NCBI RefSeq assembly: GCF_002795825.1
Contig: NZ_CP018800.1
Coordinates: forward strand, 2,200,213-2,264,212
Origin: Mariprofundus ferrinatatus
Lineage (GTDB): Bacteria; Pseudomonadota; Zetaproteobacteria; Mariprofundales; Mariprofundaceae
Direction: 5' to 3'
DNA: 64,000 nt
Of the stretch, positions 46,155 through 56,126 are shown in pieces. Numbering within the stretch: position 1 is the first letter of the stretch; every line of letters starts with the position of its first letter. The notes under the pieces are model-generated. The model ran no database searches. It was given only the letters and a program-made list of their open reading frames with translations, and was not told the origin of the DNA. Both the position numbers and the translations under genes were made by a program.

Positions 46155-47207
46155 TCACTGAAATGTCACGACCTTACCTCGCTGATACCACCCCTTACTG
46201 CGGTTGACGATACCAACAACAGTGAGCATAACTGGCACCTCGACCAGAACACCGACTACGGTTGCCAGAGCTGCACCTGACTCAAAGCCAAACAGTGCGA
46301 TAGCAGCAGCCACTGCCAGCTCGAAAAAATTGGAGGCTCCAATCAAAGCTGAGGGACCGGCAACCGAATGTGCCACTCCCAGCTTCCGGTTCAGCCAGTA
46401 GGCCAGCATTGAGTTGAAATAGACCTGAATAGTAATTGGAATCGCCAGCAATAAAATGACCAGCGGCTGCGCCAGAATCTGCTCGCCCTGAAATCCGAAG
46501 AGAAGCACAACCGTCATCAGCAGTGCCGCCATGGAGATCGGGTCCATGACATGCAGAAGATCATCCAGCTTGCCGCTGACCAGCAACAGTCTGCGACCAA
46601 CATAAGCCAGAATCACTGGAATGACGATATAGAGAAGAACTGAGAGAAAGAGGGTGTCCCATGGCACTGTGATTGATGCCACGCCAAGTAGCAGGCCGAC
46701 GATCGGGGCGAACGCAAAAACCATAACGACATCATTAAGTGCAACTTGCGAAAGCGTGAATTGAGGGTGACCGTCTACAAGCCTGGACCAGACGAAGACC
46801 ATCGCCGTGCATGGTGCTGCAGCCAGAAGAATCAGACCGGCGATATAGCTGTCGATCTGTCCCTCATCCAGATAGGGGGCAAACAGAACCCTCAGGAAAA
46901 TGAATCCGAGCAGCGCCATTGAGAAGGGTTTGACCAGCCAGTTGATGGCTAACGTCACCCCCACACCACGCCGATGATCCCATACCTCATGTAGTGCTGA
47001 ATAGTCGATCTTGAGCAGCATCGGCAAAATCATCGCCCAGATCAGCAACGCCACTGGCAGGTTGATATGGGCCATTTCCATTCCGCCCAGTGCATGTAGC
47101 TGCGCGGGGAAAAGTGACCCCAGTGCAATTCCGACCACGATTGCGAGCAGAACCCAGAGGGTTAGATAGCGGGCGAACAGGCCCATAGATTTTGAACCGG
47201 ACATCAT
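46155..47207 (-). CDS. acr3: arsenite efflux permease, ACR3 family
   Basis: A 350-residue inner-membrane carrier of ten helices. The catalytic cysteine is in AAAPCTAMVFVWSRL, and GASNFFELAVAAAIALFG carries the conserved Glu of helix 9. The start at 47207 is preferred for the AGGAGAAGC upstream; the frame is open to 47237. ACR3 pumps arsenite out using the proton gradient. No arsC reductase is present in this cluster, so arsenate is handled by the gapdh-arsJ pair or reduced by an enzyme coded elsewhere. Confidence 0.93.
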   Translation of the reverse strand: MMSGSKSMGLFARYLTLWVLLAIVVGIALGSLFPAQLHALGGMEMAHINLPVALLIWAMILPMLLKIDYSALHEVWDHRRGVGVTLAINWLVKPFSMALLGFIFLRVLFAPYLDEGQIDSYIAGLILLAAAPCTAMVFVWSRLVDGHPQFTLSQVALNDVVMVFAFAPIVGLLLGVASITVPWDTLFLSVLLYIVIPVILAYVGRRLLLVSGKLDDLLHVMDPISMAALLMTVVLLFGFQGEQILAQPLVILLLAIPITIQVYFNSMLAYWLNRKLGVAHSVAGPSALIGASNFFELAVAAAIALFGFESGAALATVVGVLVEVPVMLTVVGIVNRSKGWYQRGKVVTFQ

Positions 47208-47257
47208 GCTTCTCCTGAGCAGGAGCATGATATCCACCTATGCGGATGTGTAAATGG

Positions 47258-47587
47258 TTATGCCAGGGAGGAACACTCCCCTCTCTCACCGTCAGCTGGG
47301 CGATCAGCTAATGGCCCTGCCATTTCGATCAGCTGTTTGGGCACATCCTCTGCCAGCCGATAATGCATCCATTTACCTTCACGTCTGGTGCTTACAAGGC
47401 CAGCAGAGCGCAATACGCCAAGATGGCGCGATACGGTACTCTGCGGAAGCTTGAGTGACTCAGTGAGGTGACATACACATAACTCTTCATGAGTCAGTAG
47501 TGAAAAAAGTCTGAGCCGGATCGGGTCGCCCAGTGCTTTAAAAATAGAGCGCAGATGCTCCGAGCTTTCCTGACTGTCGAGACCCAT
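47258..47587 (-). CDS. arsR: arsenic-responsive repressor, ArsR family
   Basis: A 109-residue winged-helix repressor. The recognition helix region is LPQSTVSRHLGVLRSAGLV, and the As(III)-binding pair is Cys37 and Cys39 in ELCVCHLTE, the classical alpha-3 site. On arsenite binding it should leave the operator and release the operon. It starts 5 bp after the universal stress protein gene and is followed by acr3, so repression probably acts on a promoter upstream of usp. Confidence 0.93.
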   Translation of the reverse strand: MGLDSQESSEHLRSIFKALGDPIRLRLFSLLTHEELCVCHLTESLKLPQSTVSRHLGVLRSAGLVSTRREGKWMHYRLAEDVPKQLIEMAGPLADRPADGERGECSSLA

Positions 47588-47592
47588 CGGGT

Positions 47593-48063
47593 TTATTCAG
47601 CTTCGGCTGCCCCGACCAGCCCATGTGGCATGGCCACCAGCACTGAACACGGTGCATATCGGACGACCCGCTCAACGGTAGAACCAAGCAGCATATGCTC
47701 AAGCATTCCCTGACGACCATGTCGGCCGATAACAATCAGATCCGCATCCATTTTCCCCGCAAATATGGATATTGTGCGCGCCGCCTCGGTTACCGCATCT
47801 TCCAGATGCGTGATTACCGGGCAATCCACCGTAGCAGCCTGCTCATCGAGTCGTTTTTTTGCGCCTTCATGCTGCGCTTCACTGATCTCATCGAGCGGCA
47901 TGATTGAGATCATGTCTGTTTCGAAATAGAGGGAGGGATCAATCACATGTACCAGATGCACTTCAGCATCGAACTTCTTTGCCAGCACGCATGCCCGCCT
48001 GAGCGCTTCACTCGACTGCTCCGTGAAATCCGTCGGAACGACAATCTTACCACTTCTGATCAT
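47593..48063 (-). CDS. universal stress protein (UspA family)
   Basis: A 156-residue single Usp domain with an intact ATP-binding signature GRHGRQGMLEHMLLGSTVERV-type (G-2x-G-9x-G-S/T) near residue 118. It is likely a nucleotide-binding dimer in the cytoplasm. Start 48063 is set by a strong AAGGAGGG 6 nt upstream; a frame to 48099 has none. It lies 5 bp before arsR and so seems to be the first gene of the arsenic operon. Confidence 0.85.
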   Translation of the reverse strand: MIRSGKIVVPTDFTEQSSEALRRACVLAKKFDAEVHLVHVIDPSLYFETDMISIMPLDEISEAQHEGAKKRLDEQAATVDCPVITHLEDAVTEAARTISIFAGKMDADLIVIGRHGRQGMLEHMLLGSTVERVVRYAPCSVLVAMPHGLVGAAEAE

Positions 48064-48093
48064 GGTTTCCCTCCTTGGCTGCGAGCTTAACCT

Positions 48094-48117
48094 ATTCATA
48101 GCACGTTTATAATCAAT
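48094..48117 (-). promoter_or_regulatory. candidate imperfect dyad, possible ArsR operator
   Basis: ATTCATAGCA and TATAATCAAT are imperfectly inverted (6 of 10 positions) round CGTT, 30-55 bp before the first gene of the arsenic operon. The position fits an operator overlapping a promoter, and the AT-rich make-up fits ArsR sites. The symmetry is weak. Confidence 0.3.
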
Positions 48118-48130
48118 TGCCTACAGGTAA

Positions 48131-48166
48131 AAATGAAAAGAGGGAGGCGATTGCCCCCCTCTCCTT
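48131..48166 (-). terminator. probable terminator after argG
   Basis: On the minus strand GAGGGGGGC and GCCTCCCTC form a nine-pair stem with one mismatch round AATC, followed by TTTTCATTTTT. It begins about 30 bp after the argG stop and ends just upstream of the arsenic-operon promoter region. Confidence 0.65.
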
Positions 48167-48195
48167 TCATCCAATTCCGCAGACATCCAGCTGGA

Positions 48196-49416
48196 TTACT
48201 TGCCTGCCAGAGCCCGCATGCGCAGACGCAGAGCGTTGAGTTTGATAAAGCCACCCGCGTCTTTCTGGTCGTATGCGCCCTGATCATCCTCGAAGGTGCA
48301 GAGGCGCTCATCGAACATCGACTGATCGGAGCGGCGGCCCACCACCATGACATTGCCCTTGTAGAGCTTCAGCCTGACATCGCCGTTGACAGTGGCCTGC
48401 GAAGCATCGATCGCCTGCTGCAGCATCTCACGCTCTGCTGCAAACCAGTAACCGTTGTAGACCAGCTTGGCGTAACGTGGCATCAATTCATCTTTGAGGT
48501 GGGCAGCTTCACGATCCACGGTCAGCGACTCAATCGCACGATGTGCTTTCAGCATGATGGTGCCGCCCGGTGTTTCGTAGCAGCCACGTGATTTCATGCC
48601 GACATAGCGGTTTTCAACAATATCGATGCGCCCGATTCCGTGCTTGCCACCCAGACGGTTCAGTTCCGTCAGCACCTGGGCAGGCGTCATGGCAACACCA
48701 TTGATCGCTACAATATCGCCACCTTTATAGCTCAGCTCAACATATTCAGGCACGTCGGGGGCCGCTTCAGGGGAAACGCTCCAGCGCCACATCTCCTCAG
48801 AAGGCTCGCACCAAGGATCCTCAAGGTCGTAACCCTCATAGGAGATGTGCAGCAGGTTGGCATCCATCGAGTAGGGGGATTTGGAACCTTCGCGCTTGCG
48901 CTCAACCGGAATGCCGTGCTTTTCAGCATAATTGAGCATGTCTTCACGCGATACGAGATCCCACTCGCGCCACGGCGCAATTACCTTCACATCGGGCTTG
49001 AGGGCATAGAAGCCGAACTCAAAACGAACCTGATCGTTACCCTTGCCGGTGGCGCCATGCGACACTGCATCAGCACCCTCGGCATTGGCAATCTCAATCA
49101 TGCGCTTTGAAATCAGCGGACGTGCGATCGAGGTGCCGAGAAGGTACTCGCCCTCATAGATAGCATTAGCGCGGAACATCGGGAATACATAGTCGCGCAC
49201 GAACTCTTCACGCATATCTTCGATATAGATCGACTTTACGCCGCCGGCCTTCGCCTTGGCACGCGCATCCTCAACCTCATCGCCCTGACCGAGATCGGCA
49301 GTAAAGGTCACCACCTCGCAGTGATAGGTATCCTGCAGCCACTTCAGGATAATGGAGGTATCCAGACCCCCGGAGTAGGCGAGCACTGCCTTCTTTACAT
49401 CGGAATGCGACATCAT
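48196..49416 (-). CDS. argG: argininosuccinate synthase
   Basis: It joins citrulline and aspartate with ATP to form argininosuccinate. The 406-residue length, the [17 protein letters not shown]-loop at the start and the [30 protein letters not shown] and [12 protein letters not shown] blocks are standard. GAGGG precedes a tandem ATG-ATG. It follows argF by 79 bp on the same strand; argH is not in the window. A terminator lies downstream. Confidence 0.97.
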   Translation of the reverse strand: MMSHSDVKKAVLAYSGGLDTSIILKWLQDTYHCEVVTFTADLGQGDEVEDARAKAKAGGVKSIYIEDMREEFVRDYVFPMFRANAIYEGEYLLGTSIARPLISKRMIEIANAEGADAVSHGATGKGNDQVRFEFGFYALKPDVKVIAPWREWDLVSREDMLNYAEKHGIPVERKREGSKSPYSMDANLLHISYEGYDLEDPWCEPSEEMWRWSVSPEAAPDVPEYVELSYKGGDIVAINGVAMTPAQVLTELNRLGGKHGIGRIDIVENRYVGMKSRGCYETPGGTIMLKAHRAIESLTVDREAAHLKDELMPRYAKLVYNGYWFAAEREMLQQAIDASQATVNGDVRLKLYKGNVMVVGRRSDQSMFDERLCTFEDDQGAYDQKDAGGFIKLNALRLRMRALAGK

Positions 49417-49495
49417 TAAGCCCTCAACACATTGGAATATCTGCCTTTACGGCGATTCGGCGGCGCAGACTACACCCGCCTTTGATTGCGCGCTA

Positions 49496-50410
49496 TCAGT
49501 CCTGACCGCGCAGCAGGAAATCAAGCAACCCCTTCTGGGCATGCAGGCGATTCTCAGCCTCTGACCAGACCACCGATTGCGGACCATCGATGACCGACGC
49601 ACTCACCTCTTCACCGCGATGGGCGGGCAGGCAGTGCATGAAAAGGGCATCGGAATTGGCGTGCGCCATAACACGGTCATCCACCTGGAAACCGACGAAA
49701 GCCTGCTCACGCTCAGCCTGCTCCTCCTCCTGCCCCATAGATGCCCAGACATCGGTAGTCACCAGGTCTGCACCATCAGCCGCAGCAATGGGATCATCAG
49801 TCAGTGTTACATTCGCCCCCAAGGCACAGGCAGCCTCCAGCAGCTTTGCATCCGGCCGATAACCCTCTGGGCTGGCAATCTTCAAATGGTATCCGAAAGA
49901 GACGGCGCCATTGATCCATGAGTGGGCCATATTGTTACCATCGCCGATCCAGGCCACTGTTTTTCCTTCGATCGAACCACGCTGCTCTTCATAGGTAAAG
50001 ACATCCGCAAGAATCTGGCAGGGGTGCGTAAGATCGGTCAGTCCGTTGATCACGGGAACTTTCGAGTATTCTGCAAACTTCTGCACAATATCGTGGCCGT
50101 AGGTGCGTATCATCACGCAATCAACCATGCTCGAAAGCACACGTGCCGAATCCTCGATCGGCTCACCCCGGCCCAACTGCGTGGTCCCAGAATGCAGGAA
50201 GAGCGCATGGCCACCAAGTTGATACATGCCTGTCTCGAACGAAACACGGGTACGGGTGCTCGCCTTATCGAAAACCATGCCCAGCGTTTTACCCTCCAGC
50301 GAATGGGTAGCCTTGCCGGCTTTAAGCTTGCGCTTGATTTTGGCAGCGCGCTTGAGGATGTAGCGCGCCTCTTCAGGCGAGACATCCAGCAGAGTCAGAA
50401 AATGTCTCAT
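49496..50410 (-). CDS. argF: ornithine carbamoyltransferase
   Basis: It makes citrulline from ornithine and carbamoyl phosphate. The carbamoyl-phosphate loop STRTR is at 51-55, and MHCLPAHRGEEV near the C-terminus carries the ornithine-binding motif. NGLTDLTHPCQILAD is also present. The 304 residues fit the anabolic class. Its start overlaps the argD stop by 4 nt. Confidence 0.97.
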   Translation of the reverse strand: MRHFLTLLDVSPEEARYILKRAAKIKRKLKAGKATHSLEGKTLGMVFDKASTRTRVSFETGMYQLGGHALFLHSGTTQLGRGEPIEDSARVLSSMVDCVMIRTYGHDIVQKFAEYSKVPVINGLTDLTHPCQILADVFTYEEQRGSIEGKTVAWIGDGNNMAHSWINGAVSFGYHLKIASPEGYRPDAKLLEAACALGANVTLTDDPIAAADGADLVTTDVWASMGQEEEQAEREQAFVGFQVDDRVMAHANSDALFMHCLPAHRGEEVSASVIDGPQSVVWSEAENRLHAQKGLLDFLLRGQD

Positions 50411-51567
50411 TTGGCGTTCTCCATGACGGCAGTCAGTGTGACCAACGCCTCATCGATCTCTTCTTCGGTAATATTAAGCGGAGGCAATAGCCTGACCACA
50501 TTGGGCCCTGCTGAAAGCACCAGCAAGCCACGCGCGCGCGCATCGGCAATCAGGGGGGCAGCCTCACCGCTCAGCTCGGCGCCTATCAGCAGCCCCTTGC
50601 CTCGTACTTCCTGAATCATAGGAAAGCGCGACTGCATCGCTTTCAGCCCCTTCATCAACTGCTCACCTCTTTTATTCACATTCTCCAGCAGCGACTCCTC
50701 TTCAATCACATCAAGAACGGTCAATGCCGCACTGCAGGACAGGGGATTGCCGCCGAAAGTGGAGCCATGTGTGCCCGGCCCGAAAGAGGCAGCCACATGC
50801 TCGCCTGCCAGCATAGCTCCGATGGGCACGCCTCCCCCCAACCCCTTAGCGAGGGTCAGGATATCCGGCCGGATGCCGGCCGCCTCAAAGGCAAACATCG
50901 TGCCGCAACGGCCGATGCCGGTCTGCACCTCATCGAGAATCAACAGAAGACCCAGATCATCACAAAGGCTGCGCACCCCCCGCAGATAGGCCGGGTCAGC
51001 AATGTTGACGCCGCCCTCACCCTGCAAGGGCTCCAGAAGAATGGCTGCTGTCTGCTGGTTCACCGCCCCCTCCAGTGCAGAAAGGTCATTCAGCGGCACA
51101 TGAATGAATCCGGGTGGAAGCGGGTCAAAACCGATCTTAACCTTATCCTGCCCCGTCGCCGTCAGCGTCGAGAGAAGCCGTCCGTGAAATGACTTTGTGG
51201 CCGAAATAACCGTGCGCCGCCCTGACTCCTGATCGTAAAAATATTTGCGCGCCAGCTTGATGGCCGCCTCATTGGCTTCCGCCCCCGAATTGCAAAAGAA
51301 AGCACTGGCAAGACCTGAAAGTGAGGTCAGTTTTTCTGCCAGCTGCTGCTGTTTGGGAATATGAAAGAGATTGGAGCAGTGCAACATGGTGGCCGCCTGA
51401 GCACTCAAAGCCTCTGTCATTTTCGGGTGGGCATGGCCCAGCGTATCCACGGCAATGCCGGAGATGAAGTCGAGATAACAGTTGCCCGCATCGTCCCAGA
51501 CTCGGGCGCCCTGGCCGCGCACCAGTGTAAGCGGGAACCGGGCATAGGTATTCATGACAGCATTCAT
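50407..51567 (-). CDS. argD: acetylornithine aminotransferase
   Basis: A class III PLP aminotransferase of 386 residues that makes N-acetylornithine, and often also acts in lysine synthesis. The PLP lysine is in DILTLAKGLGGGVPIGAM; FCNSGAEANEAAIKLAR and LILDEVQTGIGR are typical. It heads argD-argF-argG and diverges from trpF over 143 bp. A second ATG four codons in is also possible as start. No clear Arg-box could be picked out. Confidence 0.95.
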   Translation of the reverse strand: MNAVMNTYARFPLTLVRGQGARVWDDAGNCYLDFISGIAVDTLGHAHPKMTEALSAQAATMLHCSNLFHIPKQQQLAEKLTSLSGLASAFFCNSGAEANEAAIKLARKYFYDQESGRRTVISATKSFHGRLLSTLTATGQDKVKIGFDPLPPGFIHVPLNDLSALEGAVNQQTAAILLEPLQGEGGVNIADPAYLRGVRSLCDDLGLLLILDEVQTGIGRCGTMFAFEAAGIRPDILTLAKGLGGGVPIGAMLAGEHVAASFGPGTHGSTFGGNPLSCSAALTVLDVIEEESLLENVNKRGEQLMKGLKAMQSRFPMIQEVRGKGLLIGAELSGEAAPLIADARARGLLVLSAGPNVVRLLPPLNITEEEIDEALVTLTAVMENAK

Positions 51568-51710
51568 GCGGCACAGTTTACGTCAGGCGGAGTCGTTTCG
51601 CACCCATTTCACGCAAAAATACGCATAAAGACGACGGTTTCGCCTTTTTTCTTCAGCTCCTTCTGTACCACAATGATGGAAACGCCCCGCTTTCCGGTTA
51701 GGATGGCGCC

Positions 51711-52346
51711 ATGAGCAGGCCCACACCACAGCTTCGCACCCGCATCAAAGTATGTGGAATCACCCGCCTTGAGGATGCCCTTGCCGCATCTGAGCTGGGA
51801 GTGGATGCGGTTGGATTTGTCTTTTATCCCAAATCACCGCGTTACATTGAGCCCGCCAAAGCAGCTGCCATTATCCGCCAGCTCCCCCCTTTCGTCTCTG
51901 CAGTCGGGCTGTTTGTTAATCCGGATCAGGCGCAGATCGCCGAGATTCTGAAAAGCGTGCCGCTGGGCGTCATCCAGCTGCATGGTGATGAGTCGCCCGA
52001 ATTCTGCCAGGCGCAGCGTCGCCGGGTCCTGAAAGCGATTCCTGTTTCCGGCCCTGATGACCTGAAACGGGCTGCCAGCTACAACTGCCCGCTGCTACTT
52101 GATGCCAAAGCGCCTGCAGGCGTTTACGGCGGCACCGGCACCTCATTCGACTGGTCCCTGCTCAAAGGATTTAAACACAACTACCCGCTGTCACTTGCCG
52201 GCGGCCTGAATGCGGACAACGTCAAGGAAGCCCTCGCCGTTCGCCAATGGTTTGCGCTGGATGTATCCTCCGGCGTGGAAACTTCGCCCGGCATCAAAAG
52301 TGCTGAAAAAATGCGCGCTTTCATCGCGGCCGTGAACAACGGCTGA
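51711..52346 (+). CDS. trpF: phosphoribosylanthranilate isomerase
   Basis: The third-step enzyme of tryptophan synthesis, a TIM barrel of 211 residues. The phosphate- and substrate-binding motifs KVCGITRLEDA, GLFVNPD, LHGDESPE, LLLDAKAPAGVYGGTG and LAGGLNADNV are present. GGATGG lies ahead of the ATG. It leads trpF-trpB-trpA; trpB follows after 15 bp. Confidence 0.96.
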   Translation: MSRPTPQLRTRIKVCGITRLEDALAASELGVDAVGFVFYPKSPRYIEPAKAAAIIRQLPPFVSAVGLFVNPDQAQIAEILKSVPLGVIQLHGDESPEFCQAQRRRVLKAIPVSGPDDLKRAASYNCPLLLDAKAPAGVYGGTGTSFDWSLLKGFKHNYPLSLAGGLNADNVKEALAVRQWFALDVSSGVETSPGIKSAEKMRAFIAAVNNG

Positions 52347-52361
52347 CCCCAAGGAGAGTCT

Positions 52362-53621
52362 GTGAGTTTGTCAGATCAAAACAGAGATCTTTCGTCGATC
52401 TACAATCTGGAGATCAAACATGCGCCGGATGCCGGCGGCCATTTCGGCCGTTTTGGCGGCCGCTTTGCCGCTGAAACGCTGATGCAGCCGCTAAAGGAGA
52501 TCGAAGAGGCGTTTCTTGAGGCCTGGGCCGACCCTGCATTCCATGAGGAGCGAATCGACCTGCTGAAAAACTATGTCGGTCGTGCCACACCCCTCTACCA
52601 TGCCAGACACCTCTCCAAAGAGGTTGGCGGAGCCCAGATCTATCTGAAACGCGAAGACCTTAATCACACCGGCGCCCACAAGGTGAACAACACAATCGGG
52701 CAGGCGCTGCTGGCACGTCGCATGGGCAAAAAGAAGGTGATCGCCGAAACTGGAGCCGGCCAGCACGGCGTGGCAACGGCCACAGTTGCAGCCATGTTCA
52801 ACATGGAGTGCAATATCTATATGGGACGCGAAGATATCAGGCGCCAGGCACCCAACGTATTCCGCATGAAGCTGCTCGGTGCCAAAGTGGTGCCGGTTGA
52901 TTCCGGAACCGCCACGCTAAAAGATGCCGTCAACGAAGCGCTGAGGGTCTGGGTCGCCACCTGTGAAGATACCTATTACATCTTCGGAACCGCAGCCGGC
53001 CCGCATCCGTTCCCGCTGATGGTGCGACAGTTCCATACCGTCATAGGACAGGAGGCGCGTCACCAGTGTCTGGCTCAGACCGGTCGACTGCCCGATGTCG
53101 CCGTGGCATGTGTTGGAGGCGGCTCCAATGCTATCGGCCTGCTGCACCCCTTCTATGATGATAACGATGTCCGACTGGTTGCCGTTGAAGCAGGAGGCCA
53201 CGGGCTGGATGGAGATGAGCATGCGGCATCATTGGCTGCAGGCAAACCCGGAATTATCCACGGCAGCCTCAGCTACCTTCTTGAGGATGATGAGGGTCAG
53301 GTCAAAGGTACACACAGTATCTCAGCCGGTCTGGATTATCCCGGTGTCGGGCCGGAACTTGCCGCCATGCTCGATGCCGGACGTCTTGACCTTGATTCAG
53401 CTACCGACAATCAGGCGCTGGATGCTTTTAAAATATTGACCCGCTGCGAAGGAATTATCCCTGCCCTGGAGTCGAGCCATGCACTGGCCGCGGGTATGCG
53501 CATTGCAGCAGCGATGTCTCCCGAGCAAACCGTACTGATCAACCTCTCGGGTCGCGGCGACAAGGATATGGGAACTGTTTTCGAACTGCTTGGCGATGAG
53601 ATCGAAGGGGAGCAGGCATGA
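52362..53621 (+). CDS. trpB: tryptophan synthase beta subunit
   Basis: It condenses indole with serine using PLP. At 419 residues it is slightly long because of an N-terminal extension of about 20 residues. The PLP lysine is Lys107 in HTGAHKVNN; the phosphate loop is GGGSNAIG, and the QHGVATAT and GRGDKDMGT motifs are present. GTG start with AAGGAGAG upstream. It overlaps trpA by 4 nt. Confidence 0.97.
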   Translation: MSLSDQNRDLSSIYNLEIKHAPDAGGHFGRFGGRFAAETLMQPLKEIEEAFLEAWADPAFHEERIDLLKNYVGRATPLYHARHLSKEVGGAQIYLKREDLNHTGAHKVNNTIGQALLARRMGKKKVIAETGAGQHGVATATVAAMFNMECNIYMGREDIRRQAPNVFRMKLLGAKVVPVDSGTATLKDAVNEALRVWVATCEDTYYIFGTAAGPHPFPLMVRQFHTVIGQEARHQCLAQTGRLPDVAVACVGGGSNAIGLLHPFYDDNDVRLVAVEAGGHGLDGDEHAASLAAGKPGIIHGSLSYLLEDDEGQVKGTHSISAGLDYPGVGPELAAMLDAGRLDLDSATDNQALDAFKILTRCEGIIPALESSHALAAGMRIAAAMSPEQTVLINLSGRGDKDMGTVFELLGDEIEGEQA

Positions 53622-54427
53622 GCGCGATGCGATTAAGCGGGGTCTTCACACGCTGCAGAAACGAGGGGCGCGCCGCCCTTGTAGGTTATCTGACAGCAGG
53701 CGACCCAGACGTGTCCACCAGCCGTGATCTGTTGGCAACGCTGGCAAAGCATGTCGATATTCTCGAGGTTGGCATGCCCTTCTCCGATCCGATGGCGGAC
53801 GGGCCGGTGATTCAGGCGGCAAGCGAACGCGCCCTTGCCTCCGGCACGAAAATTGCCGATGTGTTTGCACTTACTGCAGAACTGCGCTCGGCCAATCCCG
53901 ACCTGGGCATCGTGCTGATGGGTTATGCCAATATTGCCTACGCCATGGGCTTTGACACCTTTGCCGAAAGGGCAGTGGCGGCTGGCGCCGATGGGGTTCT
54001 GCTTGTCGACATACCTCCTGAAGAGGGGGGTATCTGTGATGATATCTTTGCGCGCCACGGTCTTGATCGCATCCTGCTGTTATCGCCCACATCGACAGAT
54101 GAGCGCATTCGCCTCGCCTGCAGCAAGGGCACCGGTTTTATATATTACGTTTCGCTGACCGGCATTACCGGCGCCGAGATGGGGGCCATCGATCAGATTC
54201 GCCAGAAGACAACCCATATCCAGTCGATGACCGACATGCCTGTCTGTGTCGGATTCGGAGTTAAGACTCCCGAACAAGTTGCAGAAGTTGGTGCCTTTGC
54301 GGATGGTGTTGTGGTTGGCAGCCATTTCGTATCGCAAATCACATCAAATCCGGACAGCGGAAGTATCATAACTGCGCTAGACAGATCCGCTCTGGCCATG
54401 AAAAGCGCCATCGCTAAAAAAGGATAA
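53618..54427 (+). CDS. trpA: tryptophan synthase alpha subunit
   Basis: It cleaves indole-3-glycerol phosphate and channels indole to TrpB. The catalytic pair is Glu50 and Asp61 in [39 protein letters not shown] and [11 protein letters not shown] are also standard. The 269 residues are family length. It is coupled to trpB by ATGA and followed 9 bp later by the metallo-hydrolase gene. Confidence 0.97.
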   Translation: MSAMRLSGVFTRCRNEGRAALVGYLTAGDPDVSTSRDLLATLAKHVDILEVGMPFSDPMADGPVIQAASERALASGTKIADVFALTAELRSANPDLGIVLMGYANIAYAMGFDTFAERAVAAGADGVLLVDIPPEEGGICDDIFARHGLDRILLLSPTSTDERIRLACSKGTGFIYYVSLTGITGAEMGAIDQIRQKTTHIQSMTDMPVCVGFGVKTPEQVAEVGAFADGVVVGSHFVSQITSNPDSGSIITALDRSALAMKSAIAKKG

Positions 54428-54436
54428 GGAGAGGAT

Positions 54437-55222
54437 TTGAGGCTCAAGGTTCTAGGATGTTATGGTGGCCAGCTGCTTGGCTTTCGCCTGACCTCGTTTC
54501 TTGTAAACGACTCCATCCTGCTTGATGCGGGCTCCCCCACCGAGGTATTGACGCTTGAAGAGCAGCACAGCGTTCGACACATCTGCCTGTCGCATACGCA
54601 TCTTGACCATATCAAGGATATCGCTTTTCTCGCCGACAACCGCTCGCTCAAACGTCTCGGCGGCAATAAAGCCAACCGTACAGTGCATGTCCACAGCCTC
54701 CCGCCGAACAATGAAACCCTGCGCAGCCACTTCTTTAACGATGACATCTGGCCCGATTTCACATCCATCCCGACGCAGGAGGATGCGATCATCCAGCTTC
54801 ATGACATCGTGGCCGAACAGCCATTTGAGATCGACGGCGTGCAAGTTACAGCCATCGGCGTGAACCATCCTGTACCCTGCACAGGATTCCTGCTGGAACA
54901 GGAAGGGAAACAGCTTCTCTACAGTGCGGACACGGGTAACACCGACCGCATCTGGGAAATTGCCAACCGGCAGCCCAATCTGAAGGCGGTGATTCTGGAC
55001 TGCTCATTCCCGAACAGTTACCAGAACCTTGCCGATATCAGCGGTCACCTGACGCCGAATGGTGTCAAACGGGAACTGCAAAAGTTCAATGCAGTTGGTA
55101 GGGTTCCGGTCTATCTGTATCATATGAAGCCGGAGACGCTGAATGTCATGACCGCTGAGGTGGAGGCAATGAATATCCCGCTTCTGCGCATGCTGACGCA
55201 AGTAGATGAATTTCTCTTCTAA
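54437..55222 (+). CDS. metallo-beta-lactamase-fold hydrolase, possible class II cyclic-nucleotide phosphodiesterase
   Basis: A 261-residue protein with the metal motif LSHTHLDH (His53, His55, Asp57, His58), a later VNHPVPCTGFLLE and an ADTGNTDRIWE segment that supplies further ligands. The HTHLDHI wording and the C-terminal PVYLYHMKPE block fit class II cyclic-nucleotide phosphodiesterases (PDE1 type), which act on cAMP or cGMP; other MBL hydrolases remain possible. It starts at TTG with AAGGAGAGGA upstream. It sits between trpA (9 bp) and accD (21 bp) as an operon member. Confidence 0.75.
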   Translation: MRLKVLGCYGGQLLGFRLTSFLVNDSILLDAGSPTEVLTLEEQHSVRHICLSHTHLDHIKDIAFLADNRSLKRLGGNKANRTVHVHSLPPNNETLRSHFFNDDIWPDFTSIPTQEDAIIQLHDIVAEQPFEIDGVQVTAIGVNHPVPCTGFLLEQEGKQLLYSADTGNTDRIWEIANRQPNLKAVILDCSFPNSYQNLADISGHLTPNGVKRELQKFNAVGRVPVYLYHMKPETLNVMTAEVEAMNIPLLRMLTQVDEFLF

Positions 55223-55243
55223 GGATAGGTTGAGGTCACCACT

Positions 55244-56113
55244 ATGAGCTGGTTTACACGCCTGATTGAAACACCGAAAAACATTCTGAAATCGAATGAT
55301 TCAGGATCGCCGGAAGGACTGTGGGTCAAATGCCCGGGATGTTCCGAAGCGCTCTACAACAAAGAGCTGGCACGCAACGGCATGGTCTGCTCGAAATGCC
55401 GCCATCACATGCGCATGTCCTCCCTGCAGCGAGCCGAACTGCTTTTCGATGCCAACACATTTGAGGAGCTCGACAAAGAGCTGCGTTCCGAAGATCCATT
55501 GAACTTCAAGGATAAGAAAAAATATAAGGATCGCACCCGCGACGCGAATAAGAAGGCCGGGCCTGAAGATGCTGTTCGCAACTACCTTGGTGATATTCAG
55601 GGACGCACCGTATCGGCTTCGATTTTCGAATTTGCCTATATGGGCGGGAGCATGGGCTCTGTTGCAGGTGAAAAAATCGTGCGTGGCATGGAGCATGCCT
55701 TGAAGCGCAACTGCCCCTATATTCTGATCACGGCCTCCGGTGGTGCACGCATGCAGGAGGGCGTCCTCTCGTTGATGCAGATGGCAAAAACATCTTCGAC
55801 CGTCAACCAGCTTAACAGTGCCAAGCTGCCTTTTGTCTGCCTGCTGACCGATCCGACCATGGGTGGTGTTTCTGCATCACATGCATGGCTGGGTGACGTG
55901 ATCATTGCCGAGCCAGGTGCATTGATCGGTTTTGCAGGACCTCGCGTGATTCAGGAAACCGTAGGACAGAAGCTGCCCGAAGGCTTCCAGCGCTCCGAAT
56001 TCCTGCTTGAGCACGGCCTGATCGATGCTGTGGTAGACAGACGCGACCTGCGCGACTATCTGGCCACGCTCTTCAATCACCTTACCGACCGTTCATTCCG
56101 CCAGGCAGGCTGA
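55244..56113 (+). CDS. accD: acetyl-CoA carboxylase carboxyltransferase beta subunit
   Basis: It forms, with AccA, the carboxyltransferase that makes malonyl-CoA for fatty acid synthesis. The N-terminal zinc ribbon uses Cys30, Cys33, Cys49 and Cys52; the crotonase-like core has ITASGGARMQEGVLSLMQM and LTDPTMGGVSASHA. At 289 residues it is full length. accD is followed by folC, as in many proteobacteria, with 13 bp from its stop to the CTG proposed as the folC start. Confidence 0.97.
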   Translation: MSWFTRLIETPKNILKSNDSGSPEGLWVKCPGCSEALYNKELARNGMVCSKCRHHMRMSSLQRAELLFDANTFEELDKELRSEDPLNFKDKKKYKDRTRDANKKAGPEDAVRNYLGDIQGRTVSASIFEFAYMGGSMGSVAGEKIVRGMEHALKRNCPYILITASGGARMQEGVLSLMQMAKTSSTVNQLNSAKLPFVCLLTDPTMGGVSASHAWLGDVIIAEPGALIGFAGPRVIQETVGQKLPEGFQRSEFLLEHGLIDAVVDRRDLRDYLATLFNHLTDRSFRQAG

Positions 56114-56126
56114 AGCAGGTTTTACT

